A stretch of DNA of 64,000 bases. Origin: Liolophura sinensis. Lineage: Eukaryota > Mollusca > Polyplacophora > Chitonida > Chitonidae. The position numbers and the translations under genes are program-made. Location of the stretch: the NCBI RefSeq assembly GCF_032854445.1, contig NC_088303.1:1183501-1247500 (forward strand), in the 5' to 3' direction. Positions 10,085-22,287 of this stretch are shown in pieces. The stretch's first letter is position 1, and every line of letters starts with the position of its first letter. The notes beneath the pieces were generated by a model. The model did no database searches, was not told where the DNA came from, and was given only the letters and a program-made list of their open reading frames with translations.

Positions 10085-10855
10085 TGCTCTCATACAATCA
10101 TGAGGTTATATACTCAATCTGAAGGGGCAGAATTCGCATGTCAGACTGTGCGGTATTCTTTGGAAATTTCACGTGGCACGTGGGACACTGGTCTCACATC
10201 ATCATGAAGTTGTGTACCCCGTCTACAAGATCAGAATTCGCATGTCAGGTAATGGTCTCACATGATCATGAAGTTGTGTACCCCGTCTACAAGATCAGAA
10301 TTCGCATGTCAGGTAATGGTCTCACATGATCATGAAGTTGTGTACCCCGTCTACAAGATCAGAATTCGCATGTCAGGTAATGGTCTCACATGATCATGAA
10401 GTTGTGCACCCTGTCTACAAGATCAGAATTCGCATGTCAGGTAATGGTCTCACATGATCATGAAGTTGTGTACCCTGTCTACAAGATCAGAATTCGCATG
10501 TCAGGTAATGGTCTCACATGATCATGAAGTTGTGTACCCAGTCTACAAGATCGGAGCTCGCATGTCAGACAAAGGTCTCACATGATCATGAAGTTGTGCA
10601 CCCTGTCTACAAGATCGGAACTGGCACGTGGGACACTGGTCTCACATCATCATGAATTGTGTACCCAGTCTACAAGATCAAAACATGCATGTCAGACAAT
10701 AGTTTCACTGATCATGAAGTTGTATACCCACAGTACAGGATCACAACTCGCATACTGGTCAATAGTTTCACATGATCATGAAGTTGTGTATCCAGTCTAC
10801 AAGATCAGAACTCGCAAGTAAGACATCATCACGAAGTTACGGTATATCCATCATC
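10085..10855. repeat. 64-bp minisatellite, about 12 copies
   Basis: The unit contains GGTCTCACATGATCATGAAG, TTGTGTACCCCGTCTACAAG and ATCAGAATTCGCATGTCAGG. Units at 10254, 10318, 10382, 10446 and 10510 are exactly 64 bp apart. Each carries the palindrome CATGATCATG. A variant (CACGTGGGACACTGGTCTCA) appears both near 10174 and near 10624, so variant units have been copied within the array. Confidence 0.94.
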
Positions 10856-11640
10856 CAGTAAAAGCCAGTGAAAAAATACAGAGCGACATAACATAGGTGT
10901 TTGATTTAATATTGCTTCATTGGTAGTGTATGTTGTATCAAGAATATCACTTAAGCTGGTCAGGTTGACTGTTACAGACAAGCGCACATAGAGCCTAGAC
11001 TAACAATGGCACCCGTGCCTGTATCACGTGGGGAGATATAATGAGTCTGTCCTACGTTCATGTTGGGGGACATGTGCTAACATTGTCTCTCCCTTTATTA
11101 ACTATCCTGGGTTGTTTGACATCAAGTATTGAAGGCCAAACAAATATTTTCATGCAGTTGTTTAAAAGCCCTTATCGACAGTCCTGTGTGGAAATTTTAA
11201 GATGGCGTATGTGTGTGGCTCGAGGCATTGCGCAGACATGACATAATATGACATGATATGACAGGAGCTGACGCGTAAGTTCCTGTAATACACCACAGTA
11301 GGTAAACATGCTGTAAAGTAACTATCATGACTCAATCTCGATTGTTGTTTAAGCTAACTACCATCTACAATATGACGTAAATGTATGAGTTTAACTGCCA
11401 GCAGCAATCTACTTTCCAAATACCCTGACAGTATTTAGATTCATGTCTGGTTCCTTGTCGCCTTTCTCGAGTTTTAATGGTCATTTGTGGAAAATGGTAT
11501 AAAAGTACACCAGGCCAAACGTCAAATTTCGGCAAAAACATGTAGTTTTGATTCTTAACCTACAAAACAAAACAGACTTATTGTTTGCAACCGAAGGTGA
11601 ACACAGAAACATGCATTTTGGTGAAGAATATAATCAATGC
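10856..11640. other. Spacer with one weak small secreted-type open frame
   Basis: The only item of note is a 66-codon ATG frame at 11041-11241 on plus. Its N-terminal third is hydrophobic (LTLSLPLLTILGCLTSS) and could be a signal sequence; the remainder has two cysteines and no motif I know. There is no supporting splice site or poly(A) signal. The rest of the segment holds nothing recognised. Confidence 0.25.
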
Positions 11641-11649
11641 CCAAATAAT

Positions 11650-13350
11650 CATGCTGTGCGTACTGCGATAGGCCTGTATACATGTACATACCATGCTGTG
11701 CGTACTGCGATAGGCCTGTATACATGTATATACCATGCTGTGCGTACTGCGATAGCCTTGTATACATGTACATACCATGCTGTGCGTACTGCGATAGGCC
11801 TGTATAATGTACAAATCATGCTGTGCGTACTGCGATAGCCTTGTATACATGTACAAACCATGCTGTGCGTACTGTGATAGCCTTGTATACATGTATATAC
11901 CATGCTGTGCGTACTGCGATAGGCCTGTATAATGTACAAATCATGCTGTGCGTACTGCGATAGGCCTGTATACATGTACATACCATGCTGTGCGTACTGC
12001 GATAGGCCTGTATAATGTACAAATCATGCTGTGCGTACTGCGATAGCCTTGTATACATGTACAAACCATGCTGTGCGTACTGCGATAGCCTTGTATGCAT
12101 GTACATACCATGTTGTGCGTACTGCGATAGGCCTGTATAATGTACAAACCATGCTGTGCGTACCGAGATAGGCCTGTATACATGTACATACCATGCTGTG
12201 CGTACTGCGATAGCCTTGTATACATGTACAAACCATGCTGTGCGTACTGTGATAGCCTTGTATACATGTATATACCATGCTGTGCGTACTGCGATAGGCC
12301 TGTATAATGTACAAATCATGCTGTGCGTACTGCGATAGGCCTGTATAATGTACATACCATGTTGTGCGTACTGCGATAGGCCTGTATACATGTACATACC
12401 ATGTTGTGCATACTGCGATAGGCCTGTATACATGTACATACCATGCTGTGCGTACTGCGATAGGCCTGTATACATGTATATACCATGCTGTGCGTACTGC
12501 GATAGGCCTGTATACATGTACATACCATGTTGTGCATACTGCGATAGGCCTTTATAATGTACAAACCATATTGTGCGTACTGCGATAGACCTGTATAATG
12601 TACAAATCGTGCTGTGCGTACTGCGATAGCCTTGTATACATTTACAAACCATGCTGTGCGTACTGTGATAGCCTTGTATACATGTACATACCATGTTGTG
12701 CATACTGCGATAGACCTGTATACATGTACATACCATGCTGTGCGTACTGCAATAGGCCTGTATAATGTACATACCATGTTGTGCGTACTGCGATAGGCCT
12801 GTATATTGTACAAATCATGCTGTGCGTACTGCGATAGGCCTGTATACATGTACAAACCATGCTGTGCGTACTAAGATAGCCTTGTATGCATGTACATACA
12901 ATGTTGTGCGTACTGCGATAGGCCTGTATAATGTACAAATCATGCTGTGCGTACTGCGATAGGCCTGTATAATGTACATACCATGTTGTGCGTACTGCGA
13001 TAGGCCTGTATACATGTACATACCATGTTGTGCATACTGCGATAGGCCTGTATACATGTACATACCATGCTGTGCGTACTGCGATAGGCCTGTATACATG
13101 TATATACCATGCTGTGCGTACTGCGATAGACCTGTATACATGTACATACCATGCTGTGCGTACTGCGATAGGCCTGTATACATGTATACACCATGCTGTG
13201 CGTACTGCGATAGGCCTGTATACATGTACATACCATGTTGTGCGTACTGCGATAGGCCTGTATACATGTACATACCATGCTGTGCGTACTGCGATAGGCC
13301 TGTATACATGTATACACCATGCTGTGCGTACTGAGATAGGCCTGTATATA
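11650..13350. repeat. 42-bp minisatellite, about 41 copies
   Basis: The unit is GTGCGTACTGCGATAGGCCT, then GTATACATGTACATACCATG and CT, 42 bp. A second form is 41 bp (GTATAATGTACAAATCATG), which shifts the frame wherever it occurs. Many overlapping frames of 60-318 codons on both strands are produced by this 14-codon period and are not genes. Variants carry TATACATGTATA, a perfect 12-bp palindrome. Blocks recur at longer distances: GTACTGTGATAGCC at about 11869, 12244 and 12660, and a multi-unit block at 12357 recurs at 12981. Confidence 0.96.
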
Positions 13351-13626
13351 TATACATACATACATATATGCTACAGACTTTCACCTGGAAGTAGACGCGT
13401 TACAAGGGTGCCCTGGGGTCTAGGTTTAGATGTGGGTGGTTCTTCCCTGACATAACTGTTAACCGTGTCACCACAGCTTCCTTCAGGCTAATCAAATTAC
13501 ATAAGTGTTAGTATAGTATAGCCAGGTCGACAGTTTCACTCTAATAATACTAGCCACTTCACGCATGCGTTATCAACAGCCACATACCGGGGTGTCAATT
13601 AGTGCATGAGTGGTTAACATGAGTGG

Positions 13627-13659
<33 letters not shown>

Positions 13660-14588
13660 AGAGAAGAAAAGAAAAAAATTAATTTAGGTCCAGTTAAAAT
13701 ATTTTCAAACACCGGCACAAAAAATGCTAACCGCAAGAAGATTAATTATATGTTACTGTGTGTAGATCATAAATAAAGAGCAAATTATTTGTTTAAATTA
13801 GCACATGAAGAGAACAAAATGTCACTATTGCACACTGTAATGTGATTGGTTAACGATTACTACCCCTCTCATTGGCTCGAGCTTCAAAGAATCAGGTGGA
13901 TTTTATTTTTAACGAAAGTACCAGTCAGAGAGAAAATTGCAAGATTGCCCGTGTACGATGGTACCAAACCAGCGACCATAACCAAACAGGTTGCACTGAC
14001 CTGACCCGCATTTCAATGTCTTTACTCACAGGTGCGTGACATCAAAATATTTTTACAGAGAGAATTTTTATATCACAAACAATATGAGAGATTATGAATG
14101 TGTAAAGGAGTACCAAAAATGGTCTGTATAAAAAGTTACACCACAAATTTAAAATAGGTTGACCATACCGCACGAGTAAAACGTGAAGGATAAGGGCCAC
14201 GTGATTGCCTTGCACGTGATTTGGATGTATGTAAAAAAAACCCAGAAAATGTAAGCTTCCTTATTTGGTTGATTGCATGTTGTTTACCACATGAATGTTG
14301 CCGCATGAATTCGCGACATTTTCAGTTACGAGACCGCGGTGAAGCTGTGACCATAACAAGCCATCGCCCTTTTCTTAGTTAGATTACCTTACTTAAAGTC
14401 GCAGTAGAATCAGCCATAGTTAAATTCTAGTAGGTCACCTCACATTAAAAGACAACAGTACACAGTACAGTACTATGAAACAAGGAAAACCATTGTAATA
14501 TTCGGACAAGATTTCACTACATTTTTTCTGTTTTTGTAATTTACAATCACTAGATGCGCATTAACAATCACTAGATGCGCATAAATGC

Positions 14589-14591
<3 letters not shown>
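13351..14591. other. Intergenic, with a short TA microsatellite
   Basis: A (TA)n tract lies at about 13626-13657, preceded by a direct duplication of GAGTGGTTA. The rest is AT-rich DNA without an identifiable gene or dispersed repeat. CACGTG-like E-boxes occur near 14200 but without gene context. Confidence 0.5.

Positions 14592-14686
<95 letters not shown>
14592..14686. repeat. (TA)n microsatellite, about 95 bp
   Basis: An uninterrupted alternating TA tract. It directly abuts sequence carrying a tRNA-type box B on its right, so it may have expanded within or beside an old SINE. Confidence 0.97.
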
Positions 14687-14687
<1 letters not shown>

Positions 14688-14860
14688 CAAGCCACCGATG
14701 CATTTAACGTCGCAGGTTCGATTCCAGCCCTGGCTGCCTTCTCTGCGATAAGATTTGTCAGGTACGTACCGACGTATAGATTTTTCATCATCTCTACGTG
14801 GATTAAGATTACATACGTAAAATATGCTATGGAGTCAAGAAGCCCTCATATGTCGTCAAT
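14687..14860 (+). mobile_element. Possible fragment of a second tRNA-derived SINE
   Basis: GGTTCGATTCC at 14715-14725 is a perfect box B, followed by CAGCCCTGGCTGCCTTCTCT. No matching box A or acceptor stem can be found; the upstream side is the TA tract. I read it as a SINE fragment and not a tRNA gene. The right border is uncertain. Confidence 0.4.
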
Positions 14861-15112
14861 ACGCCATGGGCTGATTCAATGACTGAGTAAGGGCTTAATT
14901 CTTTAATTCCTTGGTTTTGTTGATTTGCACTGCATGGACTAAAGTCGCCTGTACACATATCCAAATGCACCTATCACTAGCTAAAAGGAAATGACCACCA
15001 AACGTTTTTTATAAGTCATTGTGCCTGGGGTGAAAAACCATCAGTTGGACTATATAGGCTGATAGATAACGACATCATCTTATTATCCGGACAATCAAAG
15101 TAAATAAATCTG

Positions 15113-15187
15113 TTGAATGAATGAATGATTATGGCCTAACGCCACATCGTCAATACTTCAGCCATATCGTGACGATAAATCTACAGA
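15113..15187 (+). mobile_element. Fragment of a dispersed molluscan repeat
   Basis: GAATGAATGAATGATTATGG followed by CTAACGCCACATCGTCAATA and CTTCAGCCATATCGTGACGA resembles the start of a repeat I recognise from molluscan genomes (TTTAACGCCACATCGGCAAT type). Only about 75 bp is recognisable. Identity rests on memory. Confidence 0.4.
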
Positions 15188-16348
15188 TAATATATTTCTC
15201 TTGTTGTAGCCGTCAGGATTTTTTAAAAATCAGTCTGTTTAATTTGTTCAAGTTCAATCCTCAGGCTGGTACCTCCACGTGGAGACGTCACCCCCTCAAG
15301 GGTGTGAAGTATAGCACAGTACCGGCCATTACAATGTTACGGTACCCACCTCATAGGGCACCTACCTTCTCCTAGATCCTTGTATATACTGGTTTGACAA
15401 CGTTCTGAACATGGGAACATCCAGCCAAGGTACACAAAATAGTTTGCAGCTAAAAAAAACAAACAAACAAACCAAAACAAAAACGTCTTTTTAAGAGTGC
15501 TGTGCTTATGGTGATATCTTCACCACATGCATGTAGAATACGCCATATAGAAAAATGAAATGTAAGGCAGACAACAAGTGGTATTTAATATAACTTTTTG
15601 ACCTCTTTCTCAGCTCATGTGGTTCTCTAATAAATGTTTTAGGTTGGGTGGTATGAATTGGATTCTAACTGCATAAAATGTATTCTCATAATAGCACAAA
15701 CATATTTCAGGTTGATTGCAGTACTTCATAAAAGCCTGCGAGTTAAACTATGTTCCTGAACCAGAATTGGACACGCGAACTGTTCAACTCTCACTGATGA
15801 TAATGTTTGAGTTGTCTCCCCTCAGGCGATTCTCTTTTTTGTGCAAGTTTTTCATGGTATCAGTTAGAGCCGGAGGAAAACGTACGATATGCTCAACTGT
15901 TTAACTAGGGATATCTGGATCATAGCTGGTGCTTATTGTGCCTTTGTATTAGTTACTTTGTTTCTGCCTTGATTTGATTTTTTTATTAACGTGTGATTAA
16001 TCGAGCCTTTTAATTCGATGCAATACATGCACACAATTCAAAAGTACATGGAGCATGACATTATTGAGGACATATGGAAAGCCCAGGCCGTCAATGAATG
16101 AGCGTAGATGATGTTGCCCTAGGGTAGACGTTCACCAGGCGGGGACAACGGCCTCTCTTCCTGAATAAGTTTCATTGGCCCCTGTTCCGTGTCGCTGATT
16201 TTAATATCCAGACTTCATCAAACAGTTGTTACAAGAGCTTGGTATTGTTTCAGCTTTTAAAACGGGAGCTTTAATTAACCACAACAACGTACATATGCAT
16301 GTCTGTGTACAAAGACAAGGATATATTGCAGTAAGACAATGGAAAGCT
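15188..16348. other. Intergenic, nothing recognised
   Basis: Short frames only. No repeat unit, splice pair or motif stands out. The 33-bp array begins at its right edge. Confidence 0.5.
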
Positions 16349-18608
16349 ACATGCATGGGCTAAGTTATCAGATCTACCGGTACACGCACGGGCTAAGTTA
16401 TCAAATGTACCGGTACACACGGGCTAAGCTATTAGACATACCGGTACACACATGGGCTAAACTATCAGACGTACCGTTACATGCATCGGTTAAGTTATCA
16501 GACAAACCGGTACATGCATAGGTTAATTTATCAGGCGTACCATTACTTGCATGGGCAGAAATATCAGACTACCGGTATGTGCATAAGCTAATTTATCGGA
16601 CGTACCTGTACTTGCATGGGTTAAGTTATCAGACGTACCACTACATGCATCGGCTAAGCTATCAGACGTATCCCAATATTCATAGGCTAAGTTATCAGAC
16701 GTACCGCTACGTGGTGCACAGGTTAAGTTATCAGACGCATCAGTACATTCATAGGCTAAGTTATCAGACGTACCGCTACGTGCATATGTTAAATTATCAG
16801 ACGTTCCCCAACATGCATGGGTTAAGTTATCAGACGTATCTCTACATGCACGGTCTAAATCATCAGACATACCGGTACGTGCATGGGTTAAGTTGTCAGA
16901 CATGTCACTATGTGCATGGGATAAGTTGTCAGGCATACCGCTACATGTATGGGTTAAGTTATCAGACATATCACTATGTGCATGGCCCAAATTATCAGAT
17001 GTACCGCTACATCCATGGGGTAAGTTATCAGACCTATCACTTTGTGCACGGGCTAAGTTATCAGACGTACCGGTACATGCATGGGCTATGTTATCAGACA
17101 CATCCCAAGATGCATGTGCTAGGCTATCGGACGTACCGCTACATGCATAGGTAAAGTTATCAGACGTTCCCAAACATGCATAAGCTAAGTTATCCGACAT
17201 ACCAGTACATGCATAAGCTAAGTTATCAGTCGTACCGGTATATGCATGGGTTAAGTAATCAGACGCATCGGTACATTCATAGGCTAAGTTATCAGACGTA
17301 CTGCTACGCGCATAGGTTAAGGTATCAGACATATCTCTACATGCATGGGCTAAATCATCAGACATACCGGTACGTGCGTGGGTTAAGCTCTCAGATCTAC
17401 CTGTACATGCATGGGATAAGTCATCAGGTGTACCGCTACATGCATAAGCTAAATCATCAGGCATACCGCTACGTGCATGGGTTAAGTTATCAGGCATATC
17501 ACTATGTGCATGGGCTAAGTTATCAGACGTATCAGTACATGCATGAGCTAAGTTATCAGCTATACCAGTATATGCATGGGCTAAGTTATCAAACGTACCA
17601 CATCATGTTTGTACTAAGTTATCGGACGTACGCCAACATGCGTGGGCTAAGTTATCAGACGTACCGGTACATGCATAGCCTAATTTTTGAGGCATACCAC
17701 TATGTATGGGCAAAAATATCAGACTACTGGTACATGCATGAGGTAAGTTATCAGACGTACCACTACATGCACAGGCTAAGTTATCAGACATACCACTACA
17801 TGCATGGATTAAGTTATCAGGCGTACCGCTATGTGCATGGGTTAAGTTATCAGACGTACCGCTACGTACGTGGGTTAAGCTATCTGACGTATGTATAGGC
17901 TATCTTATCAAACATACCGCTATATGTATGCATGGGTTGAGTTATCTGACGTACTGCTAGACGCATGGGGTATGTTATCAGACAAATCTCAAGATGCAGT
18001 TTATCAGATGTACCCCAACATGTATGAGATAAGTTATCAGACATCTGGTACATGCATTGGCTAAGTTATCAGACGTACCGTCACATGCTTGGGCTAAGCT
18101 ATCAGACGTGCTGGTACATGAATGGGTTAAGTCATAACATGTATCGGTACATGCTTGGGCTAAGCTATCAGACGTGCTGGTACATGCTTGGGCTAAGTTA
18201 TCGGACATACAGATACACGCATTGGCTAAGTTATCAGACGTACCGCTACATGCTTGGGCTAAGCTATCAGACGTGCTGGTACATGAATGGGTTAAGTCAT
18301 AACATGTATCGGTACATGCTTGGGCTAAGCTATCAGACGTGTCGGTACATGCTTGGGCTAAGTTATCGGACATACAGATACACGCATTGGCTAAGTTATC
18401 AGACGTACCGTTACATGCTTGGGCTAAGTTATCGGATATACAGATACACGCATTGGCTAAGTTATCAGACGTACCGTTACATGCTTGGCCTAAGTTATCG
18501 GATATACAGATACACGCATTGGCTAAGTTATCAGACGTACCGCTACATGCATGGGCTAAGGTATCAGACGTACTGATACATGTATGGGCTAAGCTATCAG
18601 ACATACCC
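16349..18608. repeat. 33-bp minisatellite, about 68 copies
   Basis: The unit is CATGGGCTAAGTTATCAGAC followed by GTACCGGTACATG. It contains the 10-bp palindrome GTACCGGTAC and the 8-bp palindrome CATGCATG across the unit junction. As 33 is a multiple of three, an 11-residue peptide repeat is open on each strand (YMHGLSYQTYR on plus, SDNLAHACTGT on minus), giving frames up to 324 codons that I reject as genes. The right end (18050-18540) is more homogeneous and has a higher-order period: the block starting at 18093 recurs at 18258, 165 bp or five units later. Confidence 0.96.
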
Positions 18609-18611
18609 CGA

Positions 18612-18716
18612 CAAGCTCTGCCCGGTTTCCTCCCACCATGATGACCGTCGTCGTGTAAATTAAAAATATTCTATAATATAGCGAAAGATACCAATCAAAT
18701 AAATAAACAAATAAAC
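18612..18716 (+). mobile_element. 3' end of a SINE
   Basis: Only the 3' part remains: CTCTGCCCGGTTTCCTCCCA, CCATGATGACCGTCGTCGTG, then a diverged GAAATATTC region and ACCAATCAAATAAATAAAC. It abuts the end of the 33-bp array, so either the array invaded the element or the insertion was 5'-truncated. Confidence 0.8.
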
Positions 18717-18950
18717 AGAAAAATATAAGCGGGACTGTAGGAGTATTATTAAATCGATAGAACGGACAACAGGTGTAATATAGTTCCAGTTCAAGTTCAT
18801 TTGACTTGAGCGCAAACAAGTAGTTCCAGTTCAAGTTCTTTTGACTTGAGCGCAAACAAAGATAAGTGGAACTACAGAGGTAATATAACAAACAAGGATG
18901 AGTGGGACTGCAGAAGTAATACAACAAAGATAAATAGGGCTGCAGGGAGA

Positions 18951-18953
18951 CGC

Positions 18954-19008
<55 letters not shown>

Positions 19009-19063
19009 GGTGCGTGCGCGTGCGCGTGCACGTGCGCGTGTGCGTGTGCGTGTGTGTGTGTGT
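18951..19063. repeat. (CG)n(TG)n alternating purine-pyrimidine tract
   Basis: About 110 bp of CG then TG dinucleotides with a mixed CG/TG right half and only one clear break (GCGGGTGCG). It is the strongest Z-DNA-prone stretch in the window. It lies within the 69-bp array. Confidence 0.95.
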
Positions 19064-19330
19064 TGGTTGTTAACGTCGTACTTAACAACCAAGATAAGTT
19101 CCGTACGAGTGCTGTAGTATTATGACACAAATACAGATAAACTGGGCTGCAGGTATATGTGTGTATGTTTGAAGTTTTACGTCCTGCATGTAAACATTTT
19201 CACTCATATGACGACGAGGAGCCATTAGGTGTGAGTATAAGTGTTTTCTTGTCAAATTACACTGACAACCAGTCCTGTTTCCTTGATCTAGGCTCTGAGT
19301 GCTGAGTGCCAAGCGCGTCAGCAACAAAAG
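19064..19330 (+). mobile_element. Fragments of dispersed element B
   Basis: TTAACGTCGTACTTAACAA at about 19070-19088 and, after one 69-bp-type unit, GTTTTACGTC...ACTCATATGACGACGAGGAG at 19165-19225 match parts of the element seen more fully at 21953-22245. The family is one I associate with molluscs (GGGGTTTAACGTCGTACTTA start). Borders are approximate. Confidence 0.5.
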
Positions 19331-20430
19331 TATGTGGTGCTGCAGGACTATTGTAAAAGACAAAGCTAATTGGGGCTGCAGGAGTATCATAACAAAGATA
19401 AGTAGGACCTTGCGGAGTGGTGTAGCAAACACAGATAAATGGGGCTGCAGGAGTATTATAACAATGATAAGTGGGACCTGCCGTGGTACTGTAACAGACA
19501 CAGATAAGTGGGGCTGCAGGAGTATTATAACAATGGTAAGTGGGACCTGCCGTGGTACTGTTACAGACACAGATAAGTGGGGCTGCAGGAGTATTATAAC
19601 AATGATAAGTGGGACCTGTCGTGGTATTGTAACAAGCAAAGGTAAATGAGGCCATAAGAGTAATATAACAATGATAAGCAGGACCTGCATGAGTATTGTA
19701 ACACACACGTACAAGTACGTCCTGTCGGAGTATTGTAACAAACACAGATGAATGTATCTGCAGGAGTATTATAACGAAGATAAGTAGGACCTGCCGTGGT
19801 ACTGTAACAGACACAGATAAGTACGTCCTGTAGGAGTATTGTAACAAAAACAGATGAATGTGTCTGCAGGAATATTATAACGAAGATAAGTAGGACCTAC
19901 CGTGGTACTGTAACAGACACAGACAAGCAGGGCTGCAGGAGTATTATAACGAAGACCTGTCGTGGTAATGTAACAGACACAGATAAGTACGTCCTGTAGG
20001 AGTATTGTAACAAACACAGATGAATGTGTCTGCAGGAGTATTATAACGAAGATAAGTAGGACCTACCGTGGCACTGTGACAGACACAGACAAGCGGGGCT
20101 GCAGGAGTATTATAACGAAGACCAGTCGTGGTACTGTAACAGACACAGATAAGTACGTCCTGTAGGAATATTGTAACAGACACAGATAAGTGGGGCTGCA
20201 GGAGTATTATAACAAAGATAAGTTGGACCTGTCGGAGTATTGCAAACTACACAGATAGGTACGGCCTACAGGACTATTGTAACAAACACAGATAAGCGGT
20301 ACCGCAGGAGTATTAAAATAAAGATAAGTAGGATCTGCCAGAGTACTGTAACAAACACAGATAAGTGGGGCTACAGGAATATTGTAACAAACACAGATAA
20401 ATGGGACAACATAAGTATAACAGCGAAAGG

Positions 20431-21669
20431 AGCATGTAACTGATGAACACATGTACATGTAATATCTTAGCTTAACGTGAGGGCCAACTAAATAATAACA
20501 AACGAAAAGTAAACTGGTCGGGAGAGTCAGGGTAAAATTAAGTAAGCATTAAATTAACTACGTGTAAATGATGTGAGAATGATGTCATCAGTAACAAAAG
20601 TAACAACCCAGAAGAGGGGCATAAAAAGAAGTAATCTTCACTCCAAGCCGTGTGTACATTTTTTCTGCCCAGAGCTTGTTTGTTACAGTAGTGAAAACTG
20701 CTGACTCGAGTGTTAGCCTGTAATCAATTAACCTGACAGACTGGCTAAAGCTTGGGTAACACAAAAACATGAACCAGCCAATCAATGCTCGCCTTGAAGG
20801 AATGAATGAATGAAGGGGGCCATGGCTGGCAAAATCGTAAACGGGTCGCGCTGCTAAGTACTGCTAAGTATCGCCATGTCACTTATACGGATGTTACATA
20901 AAATGTATTGCTTTGTGCAATTTCTACACCAGCAGGCTAGCGGAGTATATTTCTGTGATAATGTGGATTCCAAGGCACGATAACGCCGCCAGATTCTTTG
21001 TTTACACGTATATATGTGTTTTGTTTGCCCAGAAAGTCGATCGTGTGAAAACAGCTGCAGGCGCAAAAAACGATTTTTGGAAGACGGAGATATGAACCAG
21101 CATGGTTGATCTAAGAGTCGGGCTCTTCCGTCTGTGCACGTGCTTTCCGCGGTGTCTTAGCTCGCGGTGTTATTCGGTGATGTAATTAGACTGGACAGGT
21201 GAGCGGAGACGACGGGAGGAGGAGGGGTGGAGGTGGAGTAGGGGTCAGCAGTACTGCTGAGCTGGACTTTTTTCAAATTTTTTCACCACATCGTCAGTGT
21301 GTGTGATTGCCAGAGTATGTTTCTTCCGTAAACAACAGCCTATATCATGGGGTGTTTTGGAACAAAGCCGCAAACACTTACAGCCTGAATATCAGTCGAT
21401 GCAAATAATAGGGATAAAAAAAGTTAAAGACAAAGAAAATACTAAAATAAAGCATTTGTCCGATGGAAGATCATTTAGCACTGATTTACAAAACAGTTCC
21501 ATTTATATATATTTTTAAAAGACTTTTTCAAAGCGAAAAAAAGGAATTTAAACCATCCGTGGGACCCGGTTTATCTCGACCATATCACAATCCCATGAAC
21601 ACGCGAATTCTGTACAGGCATATCCATAAACAAAAACGGACACGGGTCAGCGTGAACTTGTGCACAGTC
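20431..21669. other. Intergenic, nothing recognised
   Basis: No gene found. A short frame at 20588-20785 and others are unremarkable. GAATGAATGAATGAAGGGGG at about 20800 may be the edge of a dispersed repeat. A purine-rich run (GACGGGAGGAGGAGGGGTGG) lies at about 21210-21235. Confidence 0.5.
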
Positions 21670-21681
21670 GACAGAGTGAGT

Positions 21682-21952
21682 TTTTTTTTTTTTTTTTTTT
21701 TGATTGGTGTTTTACGCCGTACTCAAGAATATTTCACTTATACGACGGCGGTCAGCATTATGGTGGGTGGAAACCGGGCAGAGCCCGGGGGAAACCCACG
21801 ACCATCCGCAGGTTGCTGACAGACCTTCCCACGTACGGCCGGAGAGGAAGCCAGCATGAGCTGGACTTGAACTCACAGCGACCGCATTGGTGAGAGACTC
21901 CTGGGTCATTACGCTGCGCTAGCGCTTTAACCGACTGAGCCACGGAGGCCCC
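21682..21952 (-). mobile_element. Full-length, well-preserved SINE with target-site duplication
   Basis: The best copy in the window. On the minus strand it reads GGGGCCTCCG, box A TGGCTCAGTCGG (plus 21931-21942, a full match to the Pol III consensus), box B GTTCAAGTC (plus 21864-21872), the central domain, the tail TACGGCGTAAAACACCAATC and a pure A tail (seen as about 21 T from 21682). The 12-mer GACAGAGTGAGT flanks it at 21670-21681 and 21953-21964. Two Pol III boxes, the pure A tail and the exact duplication mark a young insertion, probably made by a partner LINE. It landed at the 5' end of element B. Confidence 0.96.
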
Positions 21953-22245
21953 GACAGAGTGAGTGAGTGCTGGGGCTTTAACGTCGTACTTCACAATTTT
22001 TCAGTCATACCACGACGCAGGTCGGATTTCCACCGCTCCATTATCTAGTGGTGCTTCAATGAGACTCCTTACCGCAGGCAAGTAAGCGGCCAGGCCCGAG
22101 CCATTATACTGATACCGGTAAACCAGTTGTAGCACTATCCCCTTCATGCTGAACGCCAAGCGAGGAAGTAACAACTTCCTCTTTTTAAGGTCTTAGGAGT
22201 AACTCGACGCACGATTGACCCTGGATGTAACGCTCCCGAAGCGGA
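21953..22245 (+). mobile_element. Dispersed element B, most complete copy
   Basis: It starts GAGTGAGTGAGTGCTGGGGC, then TTTAACGTCGTACTTCACAA, TTTTTCAGTCATACCACGAC, GGATTTCCACCGCTCCATTA, AGACTCCTTACCGCAGGCAA and CCAAGCGAGGAAGTAACAAC, ending near CTGGATGTAACGCTCCCGAA. I recognise this string as a widespread molluscan repeat of uncertain class. It has no coding capacity. Partial copies occur at 19064-19330 and about 46478-46590. Confidence 0.6.
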
Positions 22246-22287
22246 CGGGGCCGGTACAGCAGATAACGTTCTCGAGTGAATGGTAAA

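Larger units (their letters stand above)
18780..20430. repeat. 69-bp dimeric minisatellite and flanking 40-bp duplication
   Basis: Main units contain ACAGATAAGTGGGGCTGCAG, GAGTATTATAACAA and GGACCTGCCGTGGTACTGTA, with a clean 69-bp spacing at 19499 and 19568. Each unit is itself two related halves of about 34-35 bp (AGATAAGTNGG...CTGC.GNAGTAtt), so the array is an old dimer. To the left, a 40-bp sequence (TAGTTCCAGTTCAAGTTC...) is duplicated at 18780-18860. The array is interrupted by the CG/TG tract and by fragments of dispersed element B. Confidence 0.9.

Noticed and set aside
11816-12772. 318-codon minus-strand frame and many similar ones
   Set aside because: Produced by a 42-bp unit without stops; frames shift at every 41-bp unit and all strands and frames look alike.
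14687-14760. tRNA gene with box B GGTTCGATTCC
   Set aside because: No box A and no acceptor stem can be formed; the upstream side is a TA microsatellite. Called a SINE fragment instead.
16523-17497. 324-codon minus-strand frame with an 11-residue repeat
   Set aside because: Explained by the 33-bp unit length; an equally long frame is open on the other strand.
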